Position numbers and translations under genes: made by a program. From Lotus japonicus (taxonomy: Eukaryota > Streptophyta > Magnoliopsida > Fabales > Fabaceae): DNA of 64,000 nt. The notes beneath the pieces are model-generated. The model did not search any database, was not told the DNA's origin, and was given only the letters and a program-made list of their open reading frames with translations. Location: assembly GCF_012489685.1 (NCBI RefSeq), contig NC_080045.1, positions 8,643,648-8,707,647 on the forward strand. The letters are read 5' to 3'. How positions within the stretch are numbered: the first letter of the stretch is position 1; each line of letters starts with the position of its first letter. Below are positions 11,799-23,600 of this stretch, one piece after another.

Positions 11799-12359
11799 TT
11801 GGTCGGCGGGAACATAAGAGGATCAAGGAAAAATCGAAGTCGGGACAAGGAAAGCCGAGAGGCGGGACATAATGGACAACATACTCCCATCGTTGACGAG
11901 AGGCGTTGGGAGAACTGTGATATGGACGCATCCAGCAAGGGTGTGCTGGCGATTGAGCTCAGGCTTACCGCCGAGCAGGAAGGGTGCTTGGATAGATTGG
12001 TAGAGGACAAGGTGGACCTCTTTAGCTGGGAGCAAGACGAGGCAGCGCTCCGAAGGTTGAATACACTTAACAGGCCAGTACAGTTGGCGGGAAAGAAGAA
12101 TCAAAGGGCGAGCAGGGAGGCTGGCCCAGATCAGAGTAACTGGAAGATGGAGGAAGAAGGGGGACAGTCGCGTGGCCGCCGGGATAAGAAAAGGAATAAT
12201 ATGAAGTACAAGAGCCCAGCAGAAGCCGCTGATATGGGGCCGAAAGAGACGAACCAGCACGTCGGGCGAGAGAATGAGACCAAAAGACCTCATTTTTTCC
12301 ATATGGTCGCCGGGAAGTACGAGGAGCTGGAAGATAGGATGTTCGGTGTGGTGCCCTGA
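11799..12359 (+). pseudogene. Residual pol linker upstream of lost reverse transcriptase
   Basis: The segment LRLTAEQEGCLDRLVEDKVDLFSWEQDEA resembles in part the linker found just before reverse transcriptase in plant gypsy polyproteins (AEQEGCLDRLVEDKVDLFSW). No YxDD motif or other RT motif follows. The remainder is low-complexity, charged sequence. This marks the left edge of the deletion that removed RT, RNase H and integrase. Confidence 0.5.
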
Positions 12360-13004
12360 TCAGACGAGCCGGCGATAGAACAAGGGTGTGGCGAGGAAGC
12401 TGAGGAACTATGGTAAAAATAAAGATGTGCTATTTTTCTCCACCACGGGAGTTTTTTAACGAGGCATCCCTCGAATGTAAAAACTTTTCACAAGTCAAAT
12501 ATACAAGGATATTCTCAGCAATACTCCTAACCTTCAACTAAATAGAGACGGCAGCCTGGTGGGAAAAATTCCCTGAAGGTGGCGATCTCAACACGACCTT
12601 GATGTCTGGGGATCACCCCAGAAAGTCCGGCGCTGACCGTAGCCACCCGTTGGCGACGTGTGCGGATAAGCTTCTTATCCCAAGAACCTCCCCGAAATAT
12701 GGGCGAGTCAAGTCTCCCTAAAATGCGGGCGAACATTTTAACTAGGCCAAGCCTTAGGCAACCCACATGGTCATTGGGCCCCAAGCAATCATAAGTCCCC
12801 GTCTAATAAGGTTGGTGGGGCCACATCTAATCTTACGGGAAAAGGGTGTGAACAAAGCCTCGGTCAAAGACTGAGCAAAAGACCTAGTTACACTTAGCAC
12901 ACTCTCAAAATCATTCACGCGAAACTCAGACTCAAGTACTGGAGCTATGGGCGAAAGGGCGGCGTAATATGGCGAATCGCCGAAATCGCATGTTTATGCA
13001 TAAA

Positions 13005-13084
13005 TTCGTTCATTCATTCATAAGTTCGTTCATTCATTCATAAGTTCATTCATTCATTCGTACGTTCATTCATTCATTCATTAA
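13005..13084. repeat. 20-bp minisatellite, four units
   Basis: Four adjacent 20-bp units, variants of TTCGTTCATTCATTCATAAG. The units themselves contain TTCA quadruplet repeats. It lies within the gypsy element between the pol remnant and the antisense ORFs. Confidence 0.9.
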
Positions 13085-13125
13085 GGACAGGCGTAGTTTT
13101 ATTCATTAAAACTAATAAAGTACAT

Positions 13126-13527
13126 TTAAAACGGAGGGTTCATCCTCATTACATGATACCGATCTAGCACCACTGCTAGCTGCCTATCTAAGATTCGCCT
13201 CTGAAATATCAGTTGTGCCATCTCATTCTTGCACTCTTCTTTTCGCTCCTCTGTATCGTTCTCACGGAGCTCCAATTCCCATTCCCAACCACCAATTTGT
13301 CTGGTGATTTCAGCCTCCTCTTGAAGAAGCCCGCCTAGCTCCTCCACATACGCTAGAAAGATGCGAATGGCCGCATCCAGAATTGGGTTCAACTCCATCG
13401 CCAGCAATTGACAGACTAATTGATGGATGTGGCCCACGGATGTCCTCCGGTAGTACAAGGCGGCATACAGATTCTGCTCGAAGGCTCTTTCCCTCAGTTC
13501 GTTCAGAGCTCTCTCATAGTTTGCCAT
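13126..13527 (-). CDS. Antisense ORF in gypsy element, coiled-coil protein of unknown function
   Basis: This is an uninterrupted 133-codon ORF opposite to gag/pol. It starts MANYERALNELRERAFEQN and is rich in Glu, Leu and Arg throughout (for example QEEAEITRQIGGWEWELEL), predicting mostly helical or coiled-coil structure. No known domain is recognised. Antisense ORFs between pol and the 3' LTR are known in Tat-lineage elements such as Grande and Retand. The position agrees, which is why I list it, but expression and function are unknown. An intact frame in an otherwise broken element is noteworthy. It could be one exon of a gene that also uses the antisense ORF at 13933-14187. Confidence 0.45.
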   Translation of the reverse strand: MANYERALNELRERAFEQNLYAALYYRRTSVGHIHQLVCQLLAMELNPILDAAIRIFLAYVEELGGLLQEEAEITRQIGGWEWELELRENDTEERKEECKNEMAQLIFQRRILDRQLAVVLDRYHVMRMNPPF

Positions 13528-13932
13528 AGATGATTCTCTTCAAGTTTGTTCCTCTCCCTAAAATAACCCTGTTATGTATATTCGCGGAACGCTTACTAGC
13601 ATTTAAACGATGAAACACCTTCCCGAGACTCCGTTACCGAGGTCGTCTTTGAATGCCTTAAATCCACTTGGCTAGTGGTAAACGATGGTCCTCTGATTAG
13701 CATTAAAGGATGTGGTGTTTCGGGAACGAAAGTCAAGAATTCGCAGGTCGGTTGACCCGCTCATTTCAGGCCAGGTCACCAGGGCTCATGAGGAACATGA
13801 CTCCAACGGAGAGAGGCGAGAGCCCGAACATTGTTAAAAAAAAAGGAAAAGAGCTCAGGATCTTCATTAAAAAAGGACAGGAAAATTAATTGTTATTACA
13901 CAACAAATTTAAGGGTCATTAACATTTTTACT

Positions 13933-14187
13933 TTACTCTACATCTTCTTCGTCCAGGAAACGCTCGGTGACGAAGCCCGGAGTATCGTCGGGGCCGACAA
14001 GTCCAGCAGGAGTCACCTTTTTGAACGCTCCCATTTGGCTCAGGTCAATTCGAGGATGGAGGTGTTGAACTTGAGTTTTGACAAGGAAGAAGCCACGCAC
14101 ACGTTCGAAGACGGCCGCAGCAGCGGCATCTGACCTCACCTTCTCTTCTAAGGCCTTCGCGTCAAACCACCATGACCCCTGACGCAT
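13933..14187 (-). CDS. Second antisense ORF in gypsy element, partial
   Basis: An 84-codon minus-strand ORF near the 3' LTR. It contains VRGFFLVKTQVQHLHPRIDL and ends with an acidic tail (RFLDEEDVE). I do not recognise the domain with confidence. The tail and position recall the putative plant transposon protein encoded next to the 3' LTR in Athila, Tat and Ogre elements, but the match is too short to name. It lies upstream (in its own direction) of the antisense ORF at 13126-13527. Confidence 0.35.
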   Translation of the reverse strand: MRQGSWWFDAKALEEKVRSDAAAAAVFERVRGFFLVKTQVQHLHPRIDLSQMGAFKKVTPAGLVGPDDTPGFVTERFLDEEDVE

Positions 14188-14452
14188 GCATAACCACAGC
14201 TGGGCGGGAAGACCAAGTGTGGGTGATGGCCGTCGCCGCTAGCCAACTTGTGGACTCGTGGGATCAAAGGAGTTCGCCGGGAAAGTCAAAAAACTAGTCT
14301 TAGATTCTGGTTACCAAGTCATGTTGGCAATTATGTTAAGTTGTTAGGTTTTGGCTCTAGGTAATTTACTCATGGTTGTCACCTTGTATTTGCTTTTTCT
14401 TTAAAAGACACACTCAGCTCTCATGCTTCGAGCTCGGTGTCTTGTGGACTTG

Positions 14453-14720
14453 TGGACTGGGCGAGACCCTAGGGTCCTCGCCCAGGCGTGCCAACTGGCT
14501 CATTAGGAGAAGTTAAGAGCGCCAAGCCCAAACCCCGAATGTATAAATAGGGAGCGGTTGCCAATTGTAAGGGACTCTTAGCTCATTTGAGAAATAACAA
14601 GATTGAAATTCAGTTACTTTCTCTCTCTAAGCGGTTACACTCTTACTCTATCTAGATTCTCACATCACGATCCTTTCACTCTAGGTACCGTACCTCATCT
14701 CTATGTTTTTTGATAGAACA
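14453..14720 (+). repeat. 3' LTR of gypsy element
   Basis: 268 bp. It is homologous to 9365-9684 over its whole length except for the missing segment of about 50 bp near the left end. It is followed directly by the AAGAG target duplication. Confidence 0.9.
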
Positions 14721-14876
14721 AAGAGAATGAATTTAATGATTTTTCCCTATAAAATCGAATTAATCCAAACTAGGAACATCCTGAGTTGTGATATATTTAC
14801 ACTCTTATTTCTTTTATAATTCATTTTCACTTTTTTTCTTTTTTTTTTCTTTATTCATTTTCTATCACATTAATAG

Positions 14877-15060
14877 GGGTTGTCTAAATGACCCATGATA
14901 AAGTTTGAGTTAAATAACTCATCATCTAATCACATTGGAGATAAATGAGTTGGAAATAAATTAATAAATAAAATATATAAATTTCAACTCACTTATCTCC
15001 AATGTAACTGGATAATGAGTTATTTAACTTAAACTTTATCATGGGTTATTTAGACGACCC
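14877..15060. mobile_element. Palindromic MITE
   Basis: Inverted repeats of about 75 bp occupy nearly the whole element: the left arm starts GGGTTGTCTAAATGACCC and the right arm reads back as GGGTCGTCTAAATAACCC. The arms include AAATAACTCATCAT and CACATTGGAGATAA and meet in a short AT-rich loop. The target duplication is not clear. A partial relative lies at about 3407-3450. A transcript would fold into a hairpin. Confidence 0.8.
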
Positions 15061-15750
15061 ACGTTAATATTATATTAATCATTTCTCTTTCTTTTTCTAC
15101 AATTTTACTAGGATGGATGTGGATTTAGAATGTGTATCCAACCTTTTCCGGAACACCCTTATTGTGATGCAGTGAATTATGTACACGACTATATATGAAG
15201 TCATTGTCATATAGTGGGAACGACACCGGTCTCAACACCATTAGTGATTCACGACTCTCGTATTATCATCGCTTAAAACGAAAAGGCTTGTGCCACGATG
15301 ACATCATCTCCATTACGTAAGGGAACTAGAAACCAAAGGCACGTCGATCGCGCGAGACAGTACTGTTCAAAGTGATTAATATTCTTGTTATATATCCCAT
15401 CACTCTGGAATTTTCTATCACATGGAGTTGAATTGAACAATTTAATCAGAACTAGAAAGAACTACACTGGTCCACACCTCATTTTCCATGAGATGCGGAT
15501 AGGAACTACAAAGGAGAGCAAAACGCTAGTACTACACATATAGGTTAAGGAAAATCACTTATTCACACTTTCCCAGCACAACCTAATTGAGAGATAGAAA
15601 AAAAGAGATAGTTAAGAAATATAATGATTGATGCGATAGAAAAAGATGATAAATAGAATAAAAAAAAAACAAGTGAAAGGTAAATTGAAGAAAAAATAAA
15701 ATGTAAATGTATCATTGTTGATAGTTGGATTGATTTTCAATCTCTAATTT
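15061..15750. other. Upstream region of second WRKY gene, no gene seen
   Basis: No supportable ORF. Several ACGT-containing and TGAC-containing motifs occur, but not in an arrangement I would call specific. Confidence 0.5.
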
Positions 15751-15752
15751 TA

Positions 15753-15806
15753 TTGACCCTCCAACAATTACACTCTTAGAGTAATTTTCTTAAATATATA
15801 AATAGA
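15753..15806 (+). promoter_or_regulatory. Core promoter of second WRKY gene
   Basis: A W-box TTGACC (15753-15758) lies 40 bases before a good TATA box TATATAAATAG (15796-15806). The ATG is at 15942, giving a 5' leader of roughly 100 bases. A W-box so close to the TATA box suggests control by WRKY factors, possibly its own neighbour (inference). Confidence 0.55.
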
Positions 15807-15941
15807 GGTGCTCCATTTAATTTATACTATTTGTTATTAGGCGCCTTGTTATTATTAGCTCATCGTCCTTTCAATTCATAAAATAAGAGAAACTCTTTCA
15901 CCTGGAATTGGAGGTCGTTCAAGTTCAACCTATCCATCATA

Positions 15942-18900
15942 ATGGATGAAAAGGTAACTAACTGAGTACCTCTGCTATACTTCTTATTCTTGTTTCTTTA
16001 TACCCAAACATACATGTGACTGCATATATTCTCAAGGGAAAAAAAGTAGATATACAAAAACTCTTTCTGAACAAACAATTTTTTCTTTGTTTATGTTAAT
16101 AGGAGAGGTATTAGAGGAAAACTTCTTATTGTGATAGATGAGATATGTGAATCTTGGACACCACCTGCACCTATCGTTTGCAGCTGAGCGGAAGGTTCTG
16201 ATTGATATCAATTAATAAGAACTTGAGAGAACTATATCACGAAATATGGCGGTTGTAATTGGAGAGCCCAAAATGTATAAAGTATAAATCACAAACTAGA
16301 ATCTCATATTTTCATTATGAGACTCAAGTCTCGTACCTTGCAGTTGGTCCTAACGTAGGATGAAAGCATTATGAAGCTAATTGTAAAAGCTTAATTATAA
16401 CATTAATCTTTATCTGATCAGGAGGAAACTCTTCAAGCAAAGCTACAACAAGTGAGGGAGGAGAACAATGCTCTAAGACTGATGCTTGAGGTTCTGAGCA
16501 GCAAGTGCAGAAAGCTTGAGTCCCAACTTGAAGAGATCAACAAGAACGAACAGAAGGGTATCAGTTCATATCAAATTGAGTCTCTGTCTAACCATGTTTC
16601 TAGCAAGAGAGCAAGGCTAGAATTTCCCACAGTCAAAAAGCCATTGGAAATCTTCTTCAGAACCCTCCCCAATGATGACACTTTGGTAAGCAATTTAGCT
16701 GTTAGGGTTCCAAATATTGGGCATCGTTGACTTGTAAGTATGGTCTACTTTATTTCTATATTTTAGTTTAACCGTCTATCTTTTATTATAAATAAGAGCT
16801 CTCTCATCAGGGTGGTATTATTATTGAGTTTTTCTTTTTAAGTTGGAAGTATTTTTTTGTAAAGAAGGAAATCAATCTTTGTGTCTTTTATTTTTCTCAT
16901 TTAATATCAGTCTTTTATCCTAAAATTACACTTTCGTCCCCTATCTTTTGTTGTTTGCTTATTTGGGTTTTCCCAGCCCTAACATTAGGATCATCCTTAT
17001 TTTCATTAATTAAAATTACTTAATTATGTTCAAATTCAACTATGAAGATTCTAATAACACTTTTCCTTTGATAATTTAGTTAATTAAAGATGGATATCAG
17101 TGGAGGAAGTATGGGCAGAAGGTTACCAAAGACAATGGTTCTCCTCGAGCTTACTTTAGGTGCTCCATGGCTCCCACTTGCCCAGCCAAAAAGAAGGTAT
17201 ACTATACAAATATGTCCTACATTCTATTATTTATTTTCTCTGAAGCAATAAAGATGATTTTAAGTGATTAAGATGATTTATTAATGTAGGAACAAGTTTA
17301 AAACCATGTATGGATCATGATCATCTAAAAGGAAACGTGTCATCTGATAATGTTATGTTAAAATCTTGTATGAATCACTCTACTGATATCTATTAAATAG
17401 TTAGAACTCTATAATATGTATGTATGAAGTCCGAGATAAGATGAATTTTCACATGAAAATAAATTTACTTAAACATATCATTTTCAGTCACAAATTTTCA
17501 CAGTTGGCAATTCTGAGACTAATCATTCACAATCCTCTGACAACATAAAAGTAGTAGCAGGCCGGTATATATGTTTGATCGAATCCTTAACTACTTACTT
17601 AAAAAGACAAGTGTTGATCCACTTACGTTAGTCCACTTGTTTAAACTTATTAGATTTGATAGACTTACTTATTTAAGTAAATATAAGTAATACAATATTA
17701 TTATTAGTATTACAATTATATTAAGTTTTCAGCATAAAGTATTCAAATCATATGATCTATTACTATTGTACAAAAAAAAATATGATCTATTACTAACAAG
17801 TTACTAGTCTAGTGGCAGATAACTAAAACTCTTATAAGAAGAGATAAGTTTAAAATCTAAGAAAGTTATTTGTTAGAAGAGATTAAACAGACATTAGTCA
17901 TACCCCTCAAACAAGGTGAGGACACCCAAGACAAAAAAAAAATCACATGATCTATTAAAAGCTTATGTTCTTTGATGTACTAACTATTTGAGCCTATAAA
18001 ATTATGGATTAAATTTCTATACACTGACTGTATAAAGAATTTTATACATACATCTAATCATATCTATTTATTTTTCTTTTTAAATATAATTGAATGACAA
18101 TGTCAATACATTATAATTAAATTCTAAGATTATTTACTATAAGTTTGTATAAAAGTTGGCAAGCACTAATACTGTGGTTCTCCCTGAAACAATAAATCAT
18201 AAATCATGTATCAATATTAAACAAACATACCCTAATTACCAGTAAGATGTTGGTGATAAGCAATTTAGACATATGTAAGAATGAGAGTACAAGTTTGAAT
18301 TTTGGGAAAACATTTGCTGAAAGGGACATGTAACCACGTCACGAACGAGTGACGACATCGCTCAAGTAAAAAAAAAAAAAAACCTTAGCGATAAAATTAT
18401 GACTCATTTATAAGTCTTAGTATAAAATAAACTTTCAAAACCATGTTAAGCTTTTAAAAAGACTAGACCATAGCGAATTATTGAATCTAATTTAAAATGA
18501 CCTACTGTATAGCAGAAAGCGAAATCACAAGTCTTTTTCTTTTTGACAAAGAAATCATAAGTCTTCGAAGTGCAATTTTGATTGGATTATTGTAACAGCA
18601 ATAGATTAGAAGCCCCTAAAAAAACAACCACTTCTACCTTTTCAAATAACATAAGTTAAAATAAGCTTTCATACTATTTATGTCGTGTCATATAGCATAT
18701 GACCTATTAAGATTAAAAAAAAAAAAAACCCATGTCATATCCATTTCTTTATGATGATTAAGTAATGCTGCCTTATTATATGGTTTTGAATTATTTTCTT
18801 TTTTTGGTGTGTTTTGATGAATTGTGGTCCAATAGACTCTAACCTTAACTGAAATTACTCATTTAGGTGCAAAGATGCACACATGATAGGTCTATCCTTG

Positions 18901-19262
18901 CTGCAACTTATGATGGAGAGCACAACCATAGTGCCCTTGATGACTCATTCAGACCATCTTCATCCACACCAAAAGGCTCATCAATAGCTAATAATTTATC
19001 TCCAACAATTATACCATATGATAAAGAAGCTATGAACAATGTCTTTGCTATTTCTGATTGGGCTCAAACAAATGCTAGACTCTATGAGGATGTCATTCCA
19101 CAGCATGTCCATGGCAGCAACATCAAAATTGAAGATTATATAAGTTCTGTGATCAAAGATCCTGATTTCACTACTGCATTAGCGGAAGCAGTTGCCCACA
19201 TTATCACAGGTCAACATAAGCGACAAAGTCTAAATCTCAATTTGGATATTCCAAAAGAGTGA
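15942..19262 (+). CDS. WRKY transcription factor, group IIa, with C-terminal EAR motif
   Basis: Four phase-0 exons: 15942-15953 (only 12 nt, MDEK), 16422-16685, 17080-17196 and 18867-19262. They encode 262 residues. Introns are long (468, 394 and 1670 bp). Residues about 5-45 form a leucine-zipper coiled coil ([19 protein letters not shown]). A basic SKRAR follows. The WRKY domain has WRKYGQK and a C-X5-C-X23-H-X-H finger (CSMAPTC to HNH). Exon 3 is 117 nt, exactly as in the gene at 4026-5476, so the two are tandem paralogues. The family N-terminal TSLDL-type motif is absent. Instead the C terminus has [11 protein letters not shown], an LxLxL (EAR) repression motif. The first exon is unusually short; no upstream in-frame ATG was found close by, but an alternative first exon cannot be excluded. 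A repressor-type defence regulator is inferred. Confidence 0.93.
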
Positions 19263-20190
19263 AATGAAGGGGGTTTCTCTTTGTACCCCCATTTTTTCCC
19301 ACTATACCACCACAGATAACTTTCGGAAAGAAATTAATTTCCAGAAATGATTCGCTTCCGGAAAATAATTCCTGGATGCATGTGTTGGTGCAGTGAGAGA
19401 AAAATGGGGTTTCACCACCCCACAATCTCAATGCCCATATGCAAGTAAAGCGTAAAGAGATTGAATTTTACGTACTTAAATAGCAGTCAAATTGCAATGA
19501 AGATGAATTATAGACCAGTGAGTAGTAGACTTTTAGCACTGTAAAGTGAGCAAATTTTCCTTAGTTTGTATTCAATGCATAATGTAGGATTGAGAAGATA
19601 TGTGGTGGTTAGTTTGCAGTTTTCACAATTTTTTACTTTTGGTTATGGCTCAAAGAGTTCAATAACTATGAACTGTCAATCTAAAAATGTTTTACAGAGA
19701 CACTCAATCAGCATTCACTATTTTGCCACGTCATAAATGAATTAAAATAAGAAAATACTAAAAATGAAACATAGCGAGATATGATTGGATGTCTATGTAA
19801 AACTCTTTGCAGTTTGCACTGTAGATGACAAAATCAGATAAAAGGGGGTGACTTATGAAAATGAATAACTTGTACTCTAAACAATACCTTCATATTTACA
19901 AAGCATTTGCTTTCATCAGTGCATGTAGCACAAGGTTGTTAACTGAAAACTTTCAGCATTGGCTACTCTAATTAGTGTTCTCAAGTTAAAACAAAACTTA
20001 AATACTACTCTATCTTAAGTGGAAAAAATATATATCATTAGATCTGCATTTACATCGCTATCGCTGAGTACAAAAAAATTTGGAGCAATACTAAATCAAA
20101 TTAGTTGTATCCCCAAAAATACTTGACCATGCCTCATCGAAGTGAACACCATAGAACTGCTTTTCTGCAGGACATGAATAAATTGAGAAT
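19263..20190. other. Convergent intergenic region
   Basis: The 3' flanks of the second WRKY gene (+) and the formin (-) share this stretch. No ORF is supported. Confidence 0.5.
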
Positions 20191-20317
20191 TAGCATGTTT
20201 GGAAATTCGCCTGCAATTGATTCTAAAGTCAAAATTAATTCTCGGAAGAAACTTTAGTGAATAGCTTCTTGGTGCCAGAATTGATTCTGACAAAAAGTAA
20301 CTTGATGAAACATGCTA
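20191..20317. mobile_element. Short MITE
   Basis: 127 bp with inverted ends TAGCATGTTTGG / AAACATGCTA and internal GATTCT motifs. A related copy lies at 5006-5124. It lies just downstream of the formin stop codon and could be in its 3' UTR. Confidence 0.6.
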
Positions 20318-20603
20318 GGAATGAATGTAAACTAATAATTCACGAGTATGTCGTGTGTAGATCTCATCATAAAAGTTTTGAAAAGAATTACTGCTTAAAA
20401 TGAATTCTCCTCACCTCATCATATGCCAGCAGCATGACACTTCTTGCAATAGATAACTTATCTTTGGGTCATCATCAAAGTCAATGCTGCAAACAACAAA
20501 AGATTGATTTTGCAGTTGTGGAAAGTGTTCTCTTCAGCCAACTAGATGGCAACTTTATCAGGGTGGAACTTCTTTTTAGCAGCTTGAGGCCTGGAAAAAT
20601 AAT

Positions 20604-23600
20604 CTACTTAATGCTCCTACTCTTGATGGGAGTCCTTATCAAATGTTCAGACTCCTTAGAACCTAGCTTCAACTTCTCTTTTTCTGCTGCTTCCTTCTCT
20701 GCTTTCTTTTTTTCATATTCAATCTGCTTGCGGTTTTCATCGTGTGCTCGGACGAACATCCTCACAAAGTTGAGTAATGTCGATACAACTATGGAGAATA
20801 AAAAAAACGCACAAAGGTCGCAATGGTTACCCTAATGTGAAACAGTGAAACAATGCTTTTCTTTTTACATAATAATTACATTGTCTCCAGCATTTTCCTA
20901 TTGACAGAAATAGCTTACAGAAAACTTAGGAAGATTTTAAACTTATAAAAAAAAGCACTTTGGTTTCTCTAAGTGGCTATTTTGAGAGATGGTCATACAT
21001 TACTGTAGTATTAGGATTTGAAATATTATATGATTTTGAAAATGAGATTATGTTTACAGTTTTTCTGAACTTGTAAACTAAAAAAATATAGTGTGTAAAC
21101 AACTAACAACATTGTATTGGAGGCAAAACCAGTAAAGGATTAAATGGGACAAAGGAATGATGACATAGACTGATTTAAAATAGGAATTTACCCTGCTCAA
21201 ATGGGCAACGTGCCGGATCTTCTCCGAAGTATAGAGTCAACGCATCTGCATTTCTACCCTGGTACACATCCAGAATAAGAATTTTAGACACATCTAGTCA
21301 TGGAACTCGCCATTTTAAGTACAAAGGTATCATTAAAAGGAAAGAACTAAATCCATACCACATTGGCATAAAGTTGAGCCAAACATCTCACTTCAGCTTC
21401 GGCATCGTGAAGGAATTCCTTCAGAATCTGAACATTACCAAGTTGAGAAAAAAAAACATTTTAAGTTAAACATTTTATCACCATTAAAATGTACAGGAAA
21501 AGAAGTTTATAATTAAATAAGTTTCTTGTTGGGAAGACAGCGGAGCCCTAATACAGAATACCCTGCACCAATGAGCCAACATTGCAGACCACCAGGAGAA
21601 CTGGATACTACCTCTCTACCGAAATTCTTAAGGCATTGGGTATATGAGTCACATTTCTTACATTGACTTCAACTAGTCAATTCTCAACTAATGTGGGACT
21701 TCAAAATCACATTTGAATTTCCGACATTGCAGTTAACCTAAAATAAGGTTAACTATGCCTCTGGAATTCTTCACAGTTAAATATTAAGGCAAATTTAGCT
21801 ATCTGTAATTTCATATTCTTATTCAAAAAATGATGTGTATTTAATTTACCTTTTGCTAACACCATGTTAAGCATGGCAAGATTGATATTGATGTTTGCAG
21901 CTTGCATAGTGCACAAGCCAAGCTTCTATAATAATATATTAATCCAAATTCATCTGAATTCAGAAGTTTGAATTAGTTTAATCTGATTGAAGAATTAGGT
22001 GACCTGCTATATGTTGTACCTGGCAGAAGTTATCTGACACAGGCCCGTCATTCTCTGAGGCAGTCAATTCCTGAACTACTTTCTCTAGTCCTTTATCAAT
22101 TGCTGTCATTTCCTCTGCCAAATATTTCAATTGTATCTGCATGGATCATTCAGTTTATAACTCATTAAACTTCAAAATCCAAATTGGACGAACTGAAACT
22201 ATTTGATATAACAGTTGAATAAACGTAGTTACCTTTGTTGAAGCCTCCAAACTCACTAGGTCTTTGGGGAAGTCTAAAAGTTCTGGAAGCTTATCAGCAA
22301 GAACCTACAACTTGTAAATCATCATAACAATAACTATCTGACTAATTTCACAGGATGGTGCTATGCCAAAAAATTGTTAACTGGTATAGTAAAACACATT
22401 TGGACTCGAAAATTCACCGATAGACTTCCAAAGAGTAAGATTTTGTAGAAGAACCATACATTTGCTGTTGGATCTCTCAAAAAGTAATTAAATAGAGCCA
22501 CATTTTATTCTTTCCATCAACTCGTAAATAATCTTGATCATGTTACACTCAGAGTCATTTATTGTTCTTCTTTTCCTTTCAACAGAAAAGCTCAAGCTAT
22601 ATAAATATTCTTAAAATTACATTAGGTTATTTGCAAATCAAGCAATTTGAGAATCATTATCCAGCTACTGAGACAATTGTCAAAAGCAGAAGTACCCTAA
22701 TTTAACCCCTGGAGGTTTACTATAGCCGTTGGATATTCCTGAAGTTGTTTGGGACAATTTTTTGATGGACTTCATCACGGGACTGCCCAAATATCAAAAC
22801 TTCGAAGCAATTATGGTGGTGGTCGATCCATTATCCAAGTAGCCATTTTATATTATTAAAACATCCTTACACTGCTAAAACAGTAGCAGAGTTGTTTACT
22901 AAAGAGGTGGTTAGGTTGCATGGGATACCCAAGTCTATCGTTAGTGACAGGGATCCTGTTTTTATGAGCAATTTCTGGCGAGAGCTCTTTAAACTACAAG
23001 GTACCAAGCTGAAAATGAGTTCGGCATACCACCCAGAAACTGATGGGCAGACCGAGGTGATTAATAGGTGTTTAGAAACCTATTTACGGTGTTTTGCAGT
23101 GGAACAACCAAAGCAATGGGCAGATTGGGTGCATTAGGCTGAACTATGGTATAACACCACTCATCATGTTTCTATTCGTACCACACCTTTTGAGGGGTCT
23201 ATGGCCGCAAGCCTCCTACTTTAATGCGATTTGTTCCTGGTGAAGTCCGAGTAGAGGCAGTTGCTCGTGAGCTAATGGATAGTGATGAGGCTCTAAAACA
23301 GCTTAAGTGCCTTCTGACAAAGTTCCAAGAACAGATGAAGAGGTAATGCTAACAAACATCGCAGAGAGGTAGACTTTGAAGTTGGCGACCTGGTTTTTGT
23401 AAAATTGAGACCCCATAGACAGCAATCTGTAGCTAAAAGGGTGGATCAGAAATTATCTCCTAGATACTATGGACCTTTCCCTATTACTCGCAAAATAGGA
23501 AATGCGGCCTATTGACTACAACTCCCTGCAGAATCTAGAATTCATTCCACTTTTCATGTTTCACAGCTCAAGAAGTCAATTGGTAATAAAGCGGTCAACC

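Larger units (their letters stand above)
9360..14725 (+). mobile_element. Ty3/gypsy LTR retrotransposon, internally deleted, with 5-bp target duplication
   Basis: The element proper is 9365-14720. AAGAG lies directly outside both ends (9360-9364 and 14721-14725). Both LTRs begin TGGACTGGGCGAG and end ATAGAACA. The internal region starts with a PBS-like TTTGGCGCCGTCTGTGGGGA directly after the 5' LTR. Decayed gag and an aspartic protease are recognisable, but no reverse transcriptase, RNase H or integrase motif is present, so it cannot move by itself. The 3' third contains antisense ORFs, an arrangement known from the Tat lineage of gypsy elements. The region is clearly more GC-rich than its surroundings. 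It separates the two tandem WRKY genes. Confidence 0.9.

Noticed and set aside
13005..13084. Regular short repeats resembling a CRISPR array
   Set aside because: Units of 20 bp follow each other without spacers, in a plant retrotransposon; it is a minisatellite.
20434..20835. + strand ORF of 133 codons with hydrophobic stretches
   Set aside because: It overlaps the last formin exon and its 3' region on the opposite strand; the formin reading is clearly the real one.
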